Numbered from the stretch's first letter, positions 26,614 through 35,741 are shown. The stretch: 64,000 nucleotides of DNA from Erysipelotrichaceae bacterium (GCA_016280635.1 JAEEHC010000084.1:1-64000), one strand, 5' to 3'. The notes: generated from the letters alone by a model not told the origin. Numbers and translations: made by a program.

Positions 26614-28608
26614 ATGTCCAGACCTGAATTCCCCAAGAGAGCAGTAATAACTGCCGGCATGCCTTATGGCAACAAAGATCTTCACTTCGGCCACATCGGC
26701 GGTGTCTTCGTTCACGCTGACGTTTTTGCCCGCTTCTTAAGAGACCGCATCGGCAAGGAGAACGTCATCTTCGTATCCGGAACCGACTGTTACGGTTCAC
26801 CGATCGCTGAGGGCTATCGCAAGAAGGTTGAAACCGAAGGGTTCAAGGGAACCATCGAAGACTATGTCATGGCCAACCACCTGAGCCAGAAGAAAGCCCT
26901 TGATGATTATGAGATCTCTCTGAACATCTTTGGTGCTTCCGGACTTGGCGACAGTAAGGACATCCACCAGCAGTACACCAACGAGTTCATTACCACCTTA
27001 TATAAGAACGGCTGGCTGGAAAAGCTGGTCACCAAGCAGTTCTATGATGCCAAGGCCAACTGCTTCCTGAACGGCCGGCAGGTCATCGGCAAGTGCCCAA
27101 TCGAAAACTGCCAGTCGGAAAAAGGCTACGCTGACGAGTGCGATCTCGGCCACCAGTACATGCCCGAGGATCTGATCGATCCCAAGAGCACCCTGACCGG
27201 AGAGACTCCGGAAATGAGGGACGTTACCAACTGGTATTTCCGGTTGACCGACTGCAATGACATCCTGAAGGAATATGTCGAAGACATCGCCGGCAAGGAA
27301 AACGTCCGCCGGGTCGTCTACGAGACCATGAGAGAATCCCTGGCCGAGCCGATCATCTATGTCCGCAAGGAAGGTTTGGAGAAGTATAAGCAGCTGGCTG
27401 ACCAGCTGCCGGAACATGAATGTTCTGATCTGGAAAACATCAAGGGCGGAAGCTTCGAGATCACCTTCAAGACTCTGAAGGACAGAGAAGCGGCCTGCAC
27501 CGTTCTGACTGCAAATGGCTTACGCTACCGTACCGGCAAGACCCTGGTACCGTTAAGGCTGACCGGCAACATCGAATGGGGCGTTAAGGCACCGTCACTG
27601 GAAGGCGAGGAAGGACTGACCGTCTGGGTCTGGCCGGAAAGCCTGTGGGCACCGATCAGCTTCACCAAGACTTTCCTGAAGAGGATGGGAAAAGATGATG
27701 AGGCCTGGAAGGACTTCTGGTGTGATCCCCAAGCCGGTGTCTTCCAGTTCATCGGGCAGGACAACATCTACTTCTATGGGGTTGCCCAGATGCCGATGTT
27801 CATGGCCCAGAACGGCCGGAATCTGAACGTTCACCCGGGCAAGGGCGAACTGTGCCTGCCCACCCTGGTGGCCAACCACCACATCCTTTTCCTGGACAAG
27901 AAAGCCAGTTCTTCCGGCTCGGTAAAGCCTCCGATGGCCGCTGATCTGCTGAACTACTATACCGCTGAGCAGCTCAGGGCTCACTTCATTTCCCTGGCGC
28001 TGGCCAACAAGTCGGTCAGCTTCATGCCCAAGCCGCTGAATCCGCAGATGCAGGACAGCCGGGAAGCCGATCCGGTTCTGGCTCAGGGTAACCTGTTTAC
28101 CAACGTGCTGAACCGTCTGGTCAGAAGCTGCTTCTACTGCAGCCAGAAATACTATGACAATACCGTTCCCTATGGCCAGGTAAGTAAGGAAATCAGAGAG
28201 AGCAGCGAAAAGGCGATCCTGGACTTCGAAAGGCAGATGTACCGCTTCGAACTGCATCAGCTGATGAACACCCTGGACACCTACATCCGGCAGGCCAACA
28301 AGTACTGGGCCAGAAACATGAACCAGGCTGATAAGGAAGATAACGAACCGCTGAGGAGGCAGACCCTGATTGACTGCTTCCACATGGTCCGGGTGGCAAC
28401 GCTGCTGTCGCACGCCATCGTGCCGGCCGGCTGTGAAAAGACGGTTGCCTATCTGAACCTGGACGAGAGGTTCTTTGACTGGCAGTATGCCTTTGAGGAT
28501 CTCTACTATTTCTTTGAAGACAAGGAAAACCATCATATCCGGGAACTGAAGGAAAAGGAAGACTTCTACCTCAAGCATCCCAGTCAGTTCGTACAGAAAG
28601 AGGGGTAA
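26614..28608 (+). CDS. Divergent methionyl-tRNA synthetase-like protein
   Basis: A 664-residue class I synthetase resembling the E. coli-type MetRS. The HIGH box reads HFGHIG (about residue 27), and CP-domain Cys/His residues (CPIENC, ADECDLGH) could bind zinc. The second signature is KKASSSG near 430 in place of KMSKS, so the second Lys is Ser. It has no C-terminal tRNA-binding domain. A second, canonical MetRS with a T-box lies at 40925. This one may be a housekeeping duplicate, a resistant second MetRS, or an enzyme with a changed task. The start at 26614 follows GGAGGTG. It is in operon with gltX. Confidence 0.8.
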   Translation: MSRPEFPKRAVITAGMPYGNKDLHFGHIGGVFVHADVFARFLRDRIGKENVIFVSGTDCYGSPIAEGYRKKVETEGFKGTIEDYVMANHLSQKKALDDYEISLNIFGASGLGDSKDIHQQYTNEFITTLYKNGWLEKLVTKQFYDAKANCFLNGRQVIGKCPIENCQSEKGYADECDLGHQYMPEDLIDPKSTLTGETPEMRDVTNWYFRLTDCNDILKEYVEDIAGKENVRRVVYETMRESLAEPIIYVRKEGLEKYKQLADQLPEHECSDLENIKGGSFEITFKTLKDREAACTVLTANGLRYRTGKTLVPLRLTGNIEWGVKAPSLEGEEGLTVWVWPESLWAPISFTKTFLKRMGKDDEAWKDFWCDPQAGVFQFIGQDNIYFYGVAQMPMFMAQNGRNLNVHPGKGELCLPTLVANHHILFLDKKASSSGSVKPPMAADLLNYYTAEQLRAHFISLALANKSVSFMPKPLNPQMQDSREADPVLAQGNLFTNVLNRLVRSCFYCSQKYYDNTVPYGQVSKEIRESSEKAILDFERQMYRFELHQLMNTLDTYIRQANKYWARNMNQADKEDNEPLRRQTLIDCFHMVRVATLLSHAIVPAGCEKTVAYLNLDERFFDWQYAFEDLYYFFEDKENHHIRELKEKEDFYLKHPSQFVQKEG

Positions 28609-28616
28609 AAATAACT

Positions 28617-30263
28617 ATGGATTATAAGAAACTGGCAGATCTGCTTTATCCAAATCTGCAGCATGACTGCCAATATTACGAAGAACTCTATCCGGCCAGA
28701 GACCTGCCCAAGGGAGCTGAGGTCCTGCGCATGGCACCATCACCGACCGGCTTCGTTCATCTGGGCAACCTGTACGGGGCCTTTGCCGATGAGCGAATCG
28801 CCCACCAGAGCGGCGGCGTCTTCTTTCTGCGCATTGAAGACACGGACCTGAAGAGAAAGGTCGAGGGCGCCGTTGAGGCGGTCATCAACTGCTTCAACTA
28901 CTTCGGACTGCACTTTGACGAAGGCGCTCAGCAGCCGGTGGAAGGAAACTACGGCCCTTACTATCAGAGACAGCGCGAAGAGATCTACCAGACCTTCGCC
29001 AAGAAGCTGATCTCGGAAGGCAAGGCCTACCCCTGCTTCTGTTCACAGGAAGAACTCAATGAGATCAGAAGGCAGCAGGAAGAAAACAAGGAAGCTACCG
29101 GTTATTACGGCAAGTGGGCGCACTGCCGCAACCTGACCTACCAGCAGGTGGAAGAACACCTGAAAAACGGCGATCCCTTTGTCATCAGACTGAAGGCGGA
29201 GGGTAATCCGGAAGTCAAGCATCAGTTTCATGATGAGATCAAGGGTGACATCGTCGTCACTGAAAACAATCAGGACATCGTCCTTTTGAAGACCGACGGC
29301 ATTCCAACCTATCACTTTGCCCATGCCGTTGACGATCATCTGATGCATACCACCATCGTCTTAAGAGGCGAAGAGTGGCTAGGTTCGCTGCCCGTTCATC
29401 TCGAACTGTTTGACAAGCTGGGATTCCCGCTGCCCAAGTTCGCTCATACGACCGTCTTAATGAAGATCGATAACGGCGTCAAGAGAAAGCTTTCCAAGCG
29501 CAAGGACCCGGAACTGTCTCTGGATTACTACCGTCAGCTGGGCTATCACCCCTATGCCGTCAAGGTTTATCTGCTGACGCTGCTGAACTGGAACTTTGAA
29601 CAGTGGTATCTGGGTCATCCGGACAGCGATGTCGATGAGTTCAAGTTCTCTCTCGACAAGATGGGCCAGTCCGGCGCCCTGTTTGACCTGGACAAGCTCA
29701 ACAACATTTCCAAGACCTATCTCTCCAAGATGAGCCTGGAGGAAATGAAGGATTATCTGCGCACCTACGTCCGTTCCTACTGCCCGGAAAGGGAAGCCAT
29801 GTATTTCGGCAATGAAGAATACCTGGACAAGATCCTGACTCTGGGCATGGGCATGAATCTGAAGAAGAGAAGGAAGGACTACATCTACGCCAAGCAGATC
29901 CTGGAGTCCATTGATCTCTACTTTGCGGATGGCTATAAGCGGGAAGATGAATTCAAATATGATCCTCAGCTGACCGCCACCATTCTGAAGCAGTTCAGAG
30001 ACAGCTATGATTACAGCGATGACAACGGCACCTGGTTCAACAAGGTCAAGCAGATCGCTGCTGATAACGGCTTTGCGGCGGAGATGAGCGACTACAAGGC
30101 TGCTCCGGAAAACTACCGGGGTTCCGTCAGCGATATTGCCGAAACCGTGCGCATCGCCATTACCGGCCACCGCAATTCTCCCGATCTCTGGAGCATCATG
30201 CAGATCCTGGGTGTTGAGGAGTCAAACCGCCGCATTGATGAAGTGCTTAAGGAGCTTGCTTAA
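28617..30263 (+). CDS. gltX: Glutamyl-tRNA synthetase
   Basis: A 548-residue class I synthetase charging tRNA-Glu. The HIGH-type motif is APSPTGFVHLGN (about residue 40-51), and the KMSKS-type motif is KLSKRKD near 285. It is longer than the usual 470-500 residues because of N- and C-terminal additions. Eight bases separate it from the MetRS-like gene, and its stop overlaps the next start (TAATG). Confidence 0.92.
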   Translation: MDYKKLADLLYPNLQHDCQYYEELYPARDLPKGAEVLRMAPSPTGFVHLGNLYGAFADERIAHQSGGVFFLRIEDTDLKRKVEGAVEAVINCFNYFGLHFDEGAQQPVEGNYGPYYQRQREEIYQTFAKKLISEGKAYPCFCSQEELNEIRRQQEENKEATGYYGKWAHCRNLTYQQVEEHLKNGDPFVIRLKAEGNPEVKHQFHDEIKGDIVVTENNQDIVLLKTDGIPTYHFAHAVDDHLMHTTIVLRGEEWLGSLPVHLELFDKLGFPLPKFAHTTVLMKIDNGVKRKLSKRKDPELSLDYYRQLGYHPYAVKVYLLTLLNWNFEQWYLGHPDSDVDEFKFSLDKMGQSGALFDLDKLNNISKTYLSKMSLEEMKDYLRTYVRSYCPEREAMYFGNEEYLDKILTLGMGMNLKKRRKDYIYAKQILESIDLYFADGYKREDEFKYDPQLTATILKQFRDSYDYSDDNGTWFNKVKQIAADNGFAAEMSDYKAAPENYRGSVSDIAETVRIAITGHRNSPDLWSIMQILGVEESNRRIDEVLKELA

Positions 30264-31282
30264 TGCGCTACCCGTCATTTTTGCCTAAGAATGGAACGAT
30301 AGGCGTCGTGGCCCCGAGCTTCGGGGTCAGCGGCTTTCCCTACGAGGACCGCTACTTCAACGCCAAGAAGAAACTGGAAGCCTTAGGTTATACGATCAAG
30401 GAAGCGGAGCACATTTTCGGCATCGAAAAAGCCGCCAGTACGGACGGCAGGACCAGAGCTTCTGAGTTCATGGAGATGTATCTGGACGATGAAGTCGACT
30501 TCATCATTTCCGTCGCCGGCGGCGAACTGATGATGGAGATCCTTCCTTACATCGACTTTGAAAAACTCAGGCAGGCCAAACCCAAGTTCTTCATGGGCCT
30601 TTCCGACAATACCAATCTGACTTTCACCCTGCCGGTGCTTACCGATACGGCGGCTATCTACGGCAACTGCTTCGGTTCCTTCGGCATGGAGAAATGGTAC
30701 CGCTCGCTGAAGGAAAACCTCAAGATCATTACCGGCCAGCAGAGCAGCCAGCTCAGTTTCCCCAAATATGAAAAGGAAGGCTGGCCGAAGGAGAATCTCG
30801 ATCCTTATGCCGGCTTCAACATGAGAAAAAAGGTTGAATACAAGTCCCTGGACGGCAAAGACCACAGGATAACCGGAAGGCTGATCGGCGGCTGTCTGGA
30901 CATATTGGTAATGCTGTGCGGGACCAGATATGGTGATGTTGACTTTTTTCTTGAAAAGTACAAAGATGATGGTTTTATTTGGTTCTTAGAATCCTACGAC
31001 TTAAATATTCTTTCTCAGCAAAGAGCGCTGTGGCAATTAAGAGAAAACGGATGGTTCAAATACTGCAATGGCGTGATATACGGTAGGCCATTTAATTCAG
31101 AGCCACTATTTGATGTGACGTTACATGAAGCGTTATTTGCTGCCCTTAACTCTATTGATGTTCCAGTGATATATGGCTGTGACTTCGGTCACTTACCCCC
31201 GGGCTGGACGCTCATCTCTGGATCGCTGGCCACCTTTGAGAAGGAAGGAAGCAAAGGCCGCATAAGTTTTGAACTGAAATGA
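30263..31282 (+). CDS. S66 family peptidase (LD-carboxypeptidase / MccF type)
   Basis: A 339-residue serine peptidase. The nucleophile lies in GLSDNT near residue 112-117, and the distal His in GCDFGHLPPGW near 305. S66 enzymes cleave muropeptide tetrapeptides or, in MccF, peptide-nucleotide antibiotics. It overlaps gltX (TAATG) and the next HAD gene (ATGA). About 30905-31190 is visibly richer in A/T and uses different codons from the flanking parts of the same gene, suggesting recombination with a low-GC allele. Confidence 0.85.
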   Translation: MRYPSFLPKNGTIGVVAPSFGVSGFPYEDRYFNAKKKLEALGYTIKEAEHIFGIEKAASTDGRTRASEFMEMYLDDEVDFIISVAGGELMMEILPYIDFEKLRQAKPKFFMGLSDNTNLTFTLPVLTDTAAIYGNCFGSFGMEKWYRSLKENLKIITGQQSSQLSFPKYEKEGWPKENLDPYAGFNMRKKVEYKSLDGKDHRITGRLIGGCLDILVMLCGTRYGDVDFFLEKYKDDGFIWFLESYDLNILSQQRALWQLRENGWFKYCNGVIYGRPFNSEPLFDVTLHEALFAALNSIDVPVIYGCDFGHLPPGWTLISGSLATFEKEGSKGRISFELK

Positions 31283-31911
31283 TCAGAAATGTGATATTTG
31301 ACCTGGACGGTACCCTGCTGGATACCGAATACCGGGCCATTGAGATAAAGAAGATGATCCTAGCTCGCCATGGCTTAGATCCCAATGACCAATTGATGAC
31401 CAGGCTGACGGCCCGCAAGCTGAAGGATGCCCTGCCTGAACTGCTGGAGGACAAGCAGCTGGTCAGGGAGATTCTGGATGACTATTATCAGTTTGCCTAT
31501 GATGGCATTGATTATGGCAAACTGAAGTTGCCCGGCAGTGATGAATTGCTACGGCAACTGAAAAAATCTGGCTACACTCTGGCTCTGGCAACCATCTCCG
31601 ACCGCAGCAAGGTCGATCAGGTGCTGCAGCAGTGCCAATGGCAGGATATCTTCAGTTATACCACGACCCTTGATGATGTCAGAAAGGCCAAGCCGGATCC
31701 TGAGACCTACCTGACAGTTCTGGAAAAGCTCGGGCTGCAGGCTGAGCAGACCGTGGTCGTAGAGGATTCGCTGATTGGCATTCAGGCCGGCAACCGGGCC
31801 GGGCTGAAAGTCATCTGCCGCCGGGAGCCCAGACTGAACATGGATCAATCCGGAGCTGACTGGTATGTTGATGATCTCGATGATATTATTCTGTCCATTA
31901 GCAACAAATGA
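31279..31911 (+). CDS. HAD superfamily phosphatase (phosphoglycolate/beta-PGM-like)
   Basis: A 210-residue HAD hydrolase. Motif I FDLDGT (Asp 8 and Asp 10), a helical cap, KPDPE near 137 and VEDS near 155 are all intact. Overlaps the preceding stop as ATGA. Probably dephosphorylates a small phospho-metabolite; the substrate cannot be named. Confidence 0.85.
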   Translation: MIRNVIFDLDGTLLDTEYRAIEIKKMILARHGLDPNDQLMTRLTARKLKDALPELLEDKQLVREILDDYYQFAYDGIDYGKLKLPGSDELLRQLKKSGYTLALATISDRSKVDQVLQQCQWQDIFSYTTTLDDVRKAKPDPETYLTVLEKLGLQAEQTVVVEDSLIGIQAGNRAGLKVICRREPRLNMDQSGADWYVDDLDDIILSISNK

Positions 31912-32101
31912 AATAAAGTGATAAAGAAAGAATCCCCAAAGACAGTTGTAAACAACTAAGAATAATTGAAACGCAAATTCCTGTTGCCACCAAACAAGAA
32001 TTTATGAAACAGTAGATATTAGCTTGTTCAAACAATTATGGCCGGCTCATAATTAATAAGTGACATAGAGCACATTCTGATATAAAGTATTTCGCTGAGA
32101 G

Positions 32102-32977
32102 TTATTTCTCTACCTTTCTAATTATTCCTTTATTGTCTAATAGATAAAGATTTGTTGCCCCAACCCCAAGCAAACGCTTTATTTTTTCGTCAATATGGCA
32201 ATTTCGTGAATCAATAAAATCAAACTCATTTTCTTTAATTGTTTGGAATACAGGGTCATTTTTAGCCTTATATGTAATTAATACTTTATCAAATAAATCG
32301 ATTATATCCTTTGAGTAAGTATTATTTTGAAGTGTAGCTAATACAAGCTTTTCAACAGCAATTCCACCAATAGCTATGGATGAATTGGTTGGAAGAGGGT
32401 GAATATGCGCAAGAGAACAAGAAAGGCCATTTATGATAAATCGGATGTGGTAATCGTAAGGCCCTTTTTCACTAATCAGTATTTTATCCGATCCATATAT
32501 ATCTGAAAAAAGAGAAACAAGAATGTTTAGGAGGTCGCTTATCGTTCTGTTTGATAAGAAATTTATGAGACTGAATGAATGTAGGCGAAGTTGTGTAATT
32601 TGAACTCTTTCGGTAGTATCAACATAAGTTTTTTCCCACAGAACATCTATGCCATCAGCCAATAGAGGCATTAATTCTGTTGCATCAGTTATTGGGTCAG
32701 AAACAAAAAGTAAAGAGGCCTTTTCCATTACTGAGCAAGTACGAGGAATGATTATGTTGTTTTTATAACAAAGTAGAGAGGGAACAGATACTTCGATCAT
32801 GTTGTTTTTGCTTAATCCATTTATAACATAGTCGCTTAGTTTCTGCTTAACTAAGTTGCCTAAAGGGGTATATATGATATTACCAACGCTTCTTGATTTT
32901 GTGGCTATACCATAGTAGAGGAAATAATCCAATCTACTTTTAATGACGATGTGTTTTATTGTATCTTTTACTATCAT
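32102..32977 (-). CDS. Class II aminoacyl-tRNA synthetase-like protein, degenerate, in AT-rich cassette
   Basis: A 291-residue protein that I do not recognise outright. Residues 20-70 read like the start of a prolyl-tRNA synthetase core: a YGIATKSRS segment, TPLGNLV at 37-43 and a motif-1-like IEVSVPSLL at 61-69. GGIAVEKLVLA near 203-213 resembles motif 3, but its Arg is Lys. No convincing motif 2 Arg is seen and there is no anticodon-binding domain. It is the last gene of a three-gene AT-rich operon with two radical SAM genes. Possible roles: amino acid activation onto a small molecule or protein, or a substrate-binding relic. No SD is obvious. The likeness is by eye and needs a profile search. 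Confidence 0.5.
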   Translation of the reverse strand: MIVKDTIKHIVIKSRLDYFLYYGIATKSRSVGNIIYTPLGNLVKQKLSDYVINGLSKNNMIEVSVPSLLCYKNNIIIPRTCSVMEKASLLFVSDPITDATELMPLLADGIDVLWEKTYVDTTERVQITQLRLHSFSLINFLSNRTISDLLNILVSLFSDIYGSDKILISEKGPYDYHIRFIINGLSCSLAHIHPLPTNSSIAIGGIAVEKLVLATLQNNTYSKDIIDLFDKVLITYKAKNDPVFQTIKENEFDFIDSRNCHIDEKIKRLLGVGATNLYLLDNKGIIRKVEK

Positions 32978-32985
32978 ATTTCACC

Positions 32986-34617
32986 TTAGATTGAAAAAAA
33001 ATTAGACGAGTTAGATAAAAGCAAATCTATGCTCTCCACTTTGGATGGGGAAACAAGATCTAAGTCGTATAATAGATTTAAATCTTTTTTTCTTGCGTTA
33101 CCAACGAAATCATAAAAATGAACATTACCTTTAAGGGATGACAATACAGCTATATGATTAAACGCTCCTCTACATGAGGAATATACACATATATTTACAC
33201 CAGTATCCCCTAAATACTTAATAATCTCTTCACAACAAGGAAAAGAAAAAATGTTTTCGGTGATAATGTTAATTTTCCTAGAGTTAAGCGGGGTTATTAC
33301 ATTAACAAGGTTATAAACAATGTCATCAATGCAAGTGTTATTGATATTAACCGTAACTATTGATCCGTTTGTCTCAGGATTAGTTTTTGTTCTTTTTCTT
33401 TTATATTTTTTGTTTATTTGGCTTATTTGTTGTGGTGTCTCACTCACTAGTGATAGCCCTTTGTAAAACAATAAATTATGCCAGGATTCATCAACTTTAG
33501 GATCGTGAACTTTTAACTGATCGAAAAAGACAGTTCCAGGTCTTACTAGTAGTGAAGAAACATTGTATCTTATGCCAAGCAAACCAAGATAATCTAAATC
33601 ATTACTCAGGCTTTCAGTCGATTGTCCAGGCAAACCCTGCATCATAAAGGCGGCAGGGAACAACCCATGTTTGTGAATAAGTTTTAGGGAGTTAATATTT
33701 TTTTCACGGTCATTATTCTTGTTTGCACGTCGGAGGACTTCGTTATCCAGGCTTTCAACCCCAAGCCAGATGCCGATAAACCCACTTGCTTTCATTAAAG
33801 CCAACAAATTGTCATCTAATATACCCGCTCTACTCTGTGCAAGTATTTTAATGTTGATAGGGTTCTCTATTAATCTTTTGCATAAAGCTGTACTCCAAGG
33901 CTTATTTAGTCCAAATATACTATCAATGAAAAAAACATACTTTGCGCCTAAAGTGGATTGGAGTTTTAAGTCATTATAGACATCATCAACTTCTCTATAT
34001 CTAACTTTTCTGCCATTAAAGTTATAACAAAAAAAACAATTATATGGGCATCCTCGAGAGCCTTGAATAATAGACCAGTTTCTTATGATGCCATCAGAAT
34101 TATTGTCAATTGGATAGCCAAAATAATTAATATAATTCAACAACTCGTATTTGGGGATGGAACGTGTTTGAAAAAGATCACCACCTGAATGTAGGATTCT
34201 TGATTTATTTGAGCAATCACTGTTTAATAAGGTTGCTACGGCTGTTTCCCATTCCCCAACAACAACATAATCTGCACCAGTGGCATTCAGCATCCTTTCG
34301 GGGTATAAAGAAGAATGAGCACCAACGATAATCAGTTTTCCATGACACGTTTTTTTTAGATGCTTGCAAAACGATATGGCATATAATAGCCTATAGTCAA
34401 TTGGGTAGTTTTGAATAATGTCAAGCTCCGATGTACAAACAACAAGATAATCATAATCATGAAAACAAACAGATTCATTTACTCGCAAGTCATGAAGTTC
34501 AGCTGTAATTGAATCGCTTAATAAAGAGATAGTCCATAGTGAACCAAGAGGAGGTTGTAAAAAATAGCGCCCTCCTAATAATGGCGGGATAATGAAAGCG
34601 GCTTTCTTCTTTTTCAT
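32986..34617 (-). CDS. B12-binding-domain type radical SAM enzyme
   Basis: A 543-residue protein with three parts. Residues 1-150 look like the cobalamin-binding Rossmann domain of B12 radical SAM enzymes (PPLGSLW early, GADYVVVGEWE near 115-125), but the DxHxxG cobalamin-ligating motif is not seen. The radical SAM centre is CPYNCFFC near residue 187-194. The C-terminal 150 residues have no assignment. It lies two bases after the MoaA-like gene and eight before the synthetase-like gene. It probably modifies an unactivated carbon (methylation, ring change or C-C bond); the substrate is unknown. Codon use is AT-rich unlike its surroundings. Confidence 0.8.
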   Translation of the reverse strand: MKKKKAAFIIPPLLGGRYFLQPPLGSLWTISLLSDSITAELHDLRVNESVCFHDYDYLVVCTSELDIIQNYPIDYRLLYAISFCKHLKKTCHGKLIIVGAHSSLYPERMLNATGADYVVVGEWETAVATLLNSDCSNKSRILHSGGDLFQTRSIPKYELLNYINYFGYPIDNNSDGIIRNWSIIQGSRGCPYNCFFCYNFNGRKVRYREVDDVYNDLKLQSTLGAKYVFFIDSIFGLNKPWSTALCKRLIENPINIKILAQSRAGILDDNLLALMKASGFIGIWLGVESLDNEVLRRANKNNDREKNINSLKLIHKHGLFPAAFMMQGLPGQSTESLSNDLDYLGLLGIRYNVSSLLVRPGTVFFDQLKVHDPKVDESWHNLLFYKGLSLVSETPQQISQINKKYKRKRTKTNPETNGSIVTVNINNTCIDDIVYNLVNVITPLNSRKINIITENIFSFPCCEEIIKYLGDTGVNICVYSSCRGAFNHIAVLSSLKGNVHFYDFVGNARKKDLNLLYDLDLVSPSKVESIDLLLSNSSNFFSI

Positions 34618-34619
34618 AT

Positions 34620-35684
34620 TTACTCCAAATCTGTTCTAGTAGCCATATCTTTGTTATCGCCAGTTGCATAGAACTCTGCCCTTTTGAAAGATTTAATTAG
34701 CCACTGCATTTGATCTTCCATAGAGTTGTACTTCTGCTTCTCTGTCCATCTACAAGAACAAAGTCTTCCATCAGATAGACAGAAAATATCGTATAGGCCT
34801 TCATGGCAGGGGAAATATTTACAGCCTCGACATATGGAGTCTTCTTCATTCAAGTCGTAGTGGGATCCTTTTTTGCTGTTTTTCACTGTGACAAAAACAT
34901 CACCAAATTTATATCTGTAGCATGGCGTTCCAAATCCTCTTGAATATTCATGAGTATAAACTGCATCGCACTTTTCTGCGAACTCCTGTTCTAAAGAATT
35001 AACCTCAGTGTAAAACGACTGCCGTTTAGTGCTATAGGGTACTGGCACTGAAACAATGTCCAAAATTTTTAAATCACAATGAAGGGAATCACAGTAGCTA
35101 ATAATATCGTATATTTCATCATTATTATATTTACTAATAACCGTGTTTATTCTCAAAAGATGCCCTGTGTCACTTAGTAACTGTAGGCCAGATTTGATTT
35201 CTTGTAAACAATTCGCGCTTGATACAACTGTAAGAGTTTCTGGTTTTAGTGTGTCTAGACTTACTGCAAACTTGATGTTGTTAGGTAGCGATTTAATGGT
35301 GTCTTCGTGTTTTTTTAAAAGAGAACCGTTGGTGTTAACCAATGTGTAGAGGCAAGAATTGCCAAGATAATGTAAGATTTCACTGATATTTGGATGAAGA
35401 AAAGGTTCTCCACCTGTGATGCGTATTTTATGAATGCCAATGGATGAAGCATAGGAAACATATTTTTCTATTAAGGGCAATTGTATAAAAATGTTGTTTG
35501 ATGCTGTAGCTTCTCCACCACTTCCACAGTATATACAGCGAAAATTGCACGCTTTTGTGATTGGGAATGATAAAAAAGGAGTCCAGTTGTTTCCGTGGTC
35601 TTTATCCACACTACAGTACTCATCCCATTTGTTTTGGAACGAGGTTTTCTTATCATAATCATGCATATCAAAGTACATTTTCAT
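34620..35684 (-). CDS. MoaA-like radical SAM enzyme with auxiliary Fe-S cluster
   Basis: A 354-residue radical SAM protein. The SAM cluster Cys are 46, 50 and 53 (CNFRCIYC), GGEP is at 91-94, and MoaA-type features follow (TNGSLL, VSLDT). Near 283-315 a second Cys set (CRGCKYFPC and LSDGRLCSC) matches the auxiliary cluster region of MoaA/SPASM-twitch enzymes. No other molybdopterin gene is in the window, so true MoaA activity is doubtful. First gene of the AT-rich operon; AGAGG precedes the ATG. Confidence 0.8.
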   Translation of the reverse strand: MKMYFDMHDYDKKTSFQNKWDEYCSVDKDHGNNWTPFLSFPITKACNFRCIYCGSGGEATASNNIFIQLPLIEKYVSYASSIGIHKIRITGGEPFLHPNISEILHYLGNSCLYTLVNTNGSLLKKHEDTIKSLPNNIKFAVSLDTLKPETLTVVSSANCLQEIKSGLQLLSDTGHLLRINTVISKYNNDEIYDIISYCDSLHCDLKILDIVSVPVPYSTKRQSFYTEVNSLEQEFAEKCDAVYTHEYSRGFGTPCYRYKFGDVFVTVKNSKKGSHYDLNEEDSICRGCKYFPCHEGLYDIFCLSDGRLCSCRWTEKQKYNSMEDQMQWLIKSFKRAEFYATGDNKDMATRTDLE

Positions 35685-35699
35685 ATTATATCCTCTTTC

Positions 35700-35711
35700 T
35701 TAACTAGTTAA
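35700..35711. promoter_or_regulatory. Perfect palindrome at the start site of the AT-rich cassette
   Basis: TTAACTAGTTAA, a 12-base perfect palindrome placed directly after the -10 of the cassette promoter, where a repressor would block initiation. Confidence 0.45.
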
Positions 35712-35741
35712 ATTATAAAAAGGAAAAACGACAGGTTTCAA
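35712..35741 (-). promoter_or_regulatory. Promoter of the AT-rich cassette
   Basis: On the minus strand TTGAAA (35741-35736), 18-base spacer, TATAAT (35717-35712), 28 bases before the first radical SAM start. Confidence 0.7.

Noticed and set aside
32000-32075. 15-codon minus-strand frame after the AT-rich cassette as a possible precursor peptide
   Set aside because: No SD, no leader/core character, and it lies downstream of the operon; nothing supports a peptide substrate.
34620-35684. True MoaA of molybdenum cofactor synthesis
   Set aside because: The motifs are MoaA-like, but there are no other moa/mog genes and the operon partners differ.
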